Below are positions 5,174 to 7,086 of a stretch of 7,086 bases of DNA, piece after piece. Location: assembly GCA_002383375.1 (NCBI GenBank), contig DFYR01000075.1, positions 871 through 7,956 on the forward strand. The letters are read 5' to 3'. Every line of letters begins with the position of its first letter. Positions within the stretch are counted from its first letter, which is position 1. The DNA is from Spirochaetaceae bacterium UBA4077. Its GTDB lineage: Bacteria > Spirochaetota > Spirochaetia > Treponematales > Rectinemataceae. The translations under genes and the position numbers were made by a program. Below the pieces are notes generated by a model, which saw only the letters and a list, made by a program, of their open reading frames with translations, did not search any database and was not told the origin of the DNA.

Positions 5174-7086
5174 TTACTCAATCGTGATGGATTTGGAGAC
5201 GTTTTTTGGCACGTCGGGATGAACCCCGTGCCCTTGGACTCCCAGGTCATCCAGCCACTCCATCTTGAGTACCGACATTCTGTAGGCCAAATACTGAAGC
5301 AGAATCGCCGCGCCGAATACGAAAAGACAGGGTTTTCCGCTTAGAGGGATTTCGATATACCGCGACCAGTAATCCTTGTACTCTGCAGGTATGCCCGCGG
5401 CTGCGAGCGCCAGATCCTGGCGGCGCTCGGCGAAGAGTACAATGTCCGCTCCCCGGATTTTGTGGGTATGAATCTGGCTAATCGTAACCCTCGCGTCCCT
5501 ATCGTCGGGTGCGCAGAGAAAGATGAGGGGATAGCCGCAGGGCAGTTCCTCGATCAGCGCGGGATTGGCTCGTAAAATTTCTCTTGCTCCGGTATGCTCC
5601 TCGGGCGGGTGCCTTGCGGCCAGCGCGCGGTAAGAATCCAAAAAGCCTTCCAGGTCGGCCAGGGAAAGAATACTGTTTCTGCCCAGGATGGTATTCAGGC
5701 CGTGCTTGAACTCCGCTGACTCTCCGCCCTCGGTGTGGTTGAGCGCCACCTCCCGGATTTTCAAGGCCCCTTCCTTGGCGAGCCCCAAAAGGTTGGTTCC
5801 AAGCACATGGATGGACGGTTTTGTGTAGAGCCTGAGCGCTACATCCTCGATATCCTTCCCCGAAAGCTTAAGGCTTTCCACCATCATGTCCCTGGCCGCG
5901 GCCAGGGTGACGGCGATCTCTTTTTCCGGCAGCCTAAGGCTCGCGGCGATTATGTAGAGCAGAGCGAGCTGGCTGATGAAGGATTTTGTGGCTACCACGG
6001 CGATTTCGGGGCCGCAGAGCATGGGCAGATAAAAATCAGACAGCTCCCTGGGAAGCCTTGAGCTTTCGTTATTTACCAGGCTAGCCCGCCTGACTTTTGG
6101 GAATTTTTCCTTTACTTCGGCAAAGACATCGACTAAATCCTTCGTCTCTCCGGATTGGCTTATGCCGATGAGGACATCGGCATCCTTAAGGCTCGCCATG
6201 TACATGGATCGAAAAATGCCCGGATTGCAGGCATATACGGGAATATGGGCGAGAATATTGAAAAAATAGGCGGCTGTGAGAGCCGCGTGATACGAACTGC
6301 CCGATGCCGCCAGATAGATCCTGCCTCCCGACGCCTGTGCATCAAGGATCGTCGTACGAAACCGGCTGGCGTACCCGGCGATAGCCCTCCGCTTTATCCA
6401 TACGAGAATCGAGTCCAGAAGTTGAAAATCGCTCAACTTTTCCGGATTTATCCCAGCGAGCTCGGCAAGGAGTTCGGCTTCGTCGGAGCAGAAACCGGTC
6501 TTCTGGGGTGTATTAAATTTCAAGACAGCGAGTCTTGACCATATCACCTGCCAAGAATCGGATGAAAATAGTTGTTTCGTTTTTTCGCTGATATCGCCCA
6601 ACGCTGTTCTTTCGGCCGCCGAAAAGAAAGCATTGGCTGATTTGATGCATTGTTCCTGAAGGCTATTCAAAAGGCTGGTCAGTTTTTTTTCCTCTTCGGG
6701 CACAAAATAATACGTAAGGAGCCGGTCGATCATCGCAGGACCTGCCATTATCTCCTGCTGCATAAAGTGCCTGTACTTCGGATCCAGTTTGGTTTCTTTG
6801 ATGGATACCTTTGAACGCCGCGGCATAGGTCTATAAAACCTGAGCTTTCCCGATAGACTAAAGCCCACAAGGCTGGAATCGGAAAACCATAGTCCCTCTC
6901 CCTCGGGTACGGCGACGAGCAAACGGGTCTTGGATAAAACTGAGGTAAGGTCGGAGGAGGCAATGACAAAGGCGCCTTCTTCATCCCTGCCTATTCCCGC
7001 GAAGAGCGAGGAACCTGCGTTGACGGCAAAAATGCCAGGCAAGCCGGGATCGGCGATGAAGGCAGAGTAGGCGCCCTGGGCCAGGG
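5174..7086 (-). CDS. GlmS-like glucosamine-6-phosphate synthase with enlarged isomerase part, N-terminus off window
   Basis: The reading frame is open to the right edge. The TTG at 7042 is an internal codon, because upstream codons (LAQGAYSAFIADPG) match the end of the GlmS class II glutaminase domain. GlmS makes glucosamine-6-phosphate from fructose-6-phosphate and glutamine. Numbering from the TTG: glutaminase remainder 1-50, HFMQQEI 92-98, first SIS with SGSSYH (247-252) and SQSGET (295-300), then ATKSFISQL. The second SIS region has EGALKIRE (424-431) and FKHG (445-448), and the protein ends SKSITIE. K428, E431, H447 and K617 align with E. coli K485, E488, H504 and K603, so isomerase chemistry looks intact. 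The CGTS motif is SGSS. Compared with E. coli, about 100 residues are added between HFM and the first SIS and about 70 between H447 and K617. The catalytic Cys1 is not visible. The gene converges on galU with an 8-bp gap. Confidence 0.8.
   Translation of the reverse strand, partial: LAQGAYSAFIADPGLPGIFAVNAGSSLFAGIGRDEEGAFVIASSDLTSVLSKTRLLVAVPEGEGLWFSDSSLVGFSLSGKLRFYRPMPRRSKVSIKETKLDPKYRHFMQQEIMAGPAMIDRLLTYYFVPEEEKKLTSLLNSLQEQCIKSANAFFSAAERTALGDISEKTKQLFSSDSWQVIWSRLAVLKFNTPQKTGFCSDEAELLAELAGINPEKLSDFQLLDSILVWIKRRAIAGYASRFRTTILDAQASGGRIYLAASGSSYHAALTAAYFFNILAHIPVYACNPGIFRSMYMASLKDADVLIGISQSGETKDLVDVFAEVKEKFPKVRRASLVNNESSRLPRELSDFYLPMLCGPEIAVVATKSFISQLALLYIIAASLRLPEKEIAVTLAAARDMMVESLKLSGKDIEDVALRLYTKPSIHVLGTNLLGLAKEGALKIREVALNHTEGGESAEFKHGLNTILGRNSILSLADLEGFLDSYRALAARHPPEEHTGAREILRANPALIEELPCGYPLIFLCAPDDRDARVTISQIHTHKIRGADIVLFAERRQDLALAAAGIPAEYKDYWSRYIEIPLSGKPCLFVFGAAILLQYLAYRMSVLKMEWLDDLGVQGHGVHPDVPKNVSKSITIE

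Noticed and set aside
5174..7042. TTG at 7042 as the true start of the GlmS-like protein
   Set aside because: The frame stays open to the window edge, and the upstream codons read like the GlmS glutaminase domain, so the start lies outside the window.
1..7086. CRISPR array, insertion sequence, toxin-antitoxin or defence system
   Set aside because: I saw no regularly spaced repeats, transposase motifs or small toxin-like gene pairs on either strand.

Overview
The window (7,086 bp, a little above 50% GC by eye) is bacterial chromosomal DNA, densely coded in short gene groups. No single marker fixes the organism. A membrane diguanylate cyclase of the 7TMR-DISM type, a CCA-less tRNA gene and an enlarged GlmS-like protein together suggest an anaerobic, Gram-negative-type bacterium. 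Spirochaetota is my best guess, but it is an inference.

Layout. Positions 1-44 are the 3' half of a tRNA-Val(CAC) gene cut by the window edge. About 35 bp further on, at 80-123, lies a decayed colinear copy of the same tRNA 3' half. A hairpin at 167-188 sits just past the 3' end of a leftward 12-TM MFS transporter gene (211 to about 1479). The start of that gene abuts a perfect inverted repeat that contains its Shine-Dalgarno sequence. The divergent intergenic region (about 1480-1802) holds several inverted repeats, a possible 16-residue leader ORF on the minus strand and a -10-like element for the rightward genes.

The rightward group starts at 1803. It contains a KdgF-like single-domain cupin, then a 90-codon ORF made of the N-terminal tip and the C-terminal tail of a tungsten-type aldehyde:ferredoxin oxidoreductase (AOR) with the whole cofactor-binding middle missing. 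A 7TMR-DISM/GGDEF diguanylate cyclase follows, overlapping that ORF by ATGA. GalU (UTP-glucose-1-phosphate uridylyltransferase) comes 15 nt later. Eight bp beyond galU, a leftward gene converges on it. It encodes a GlmS-like protein (end of a class II glutaminase domain plus tandem SIS isomerase domains) and runs off the right edge, so its N-terminus is not visible.

How they fit together (inference). GalU makes UDP-glucose and the GlmS-like enzyme would make glucosamine-6-phosphate, so the right half supplies envelope or exopolysaccharide sugar precursors. The adjacent diguanylate cyclase would make c-di-GMP, which often controls such polymers. The cupin suggests uronate catabolism, but no other pathway gene is visible.

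The best leads are the internally deleted AOR ORF that keeps intact translation signals and is coupled to the cyclase, the enlarged GlmS-like protein, and the degenerate tRNA tail. I did not find a defence system, CRISPR array, insertion sequence or recognisable prophage gene.
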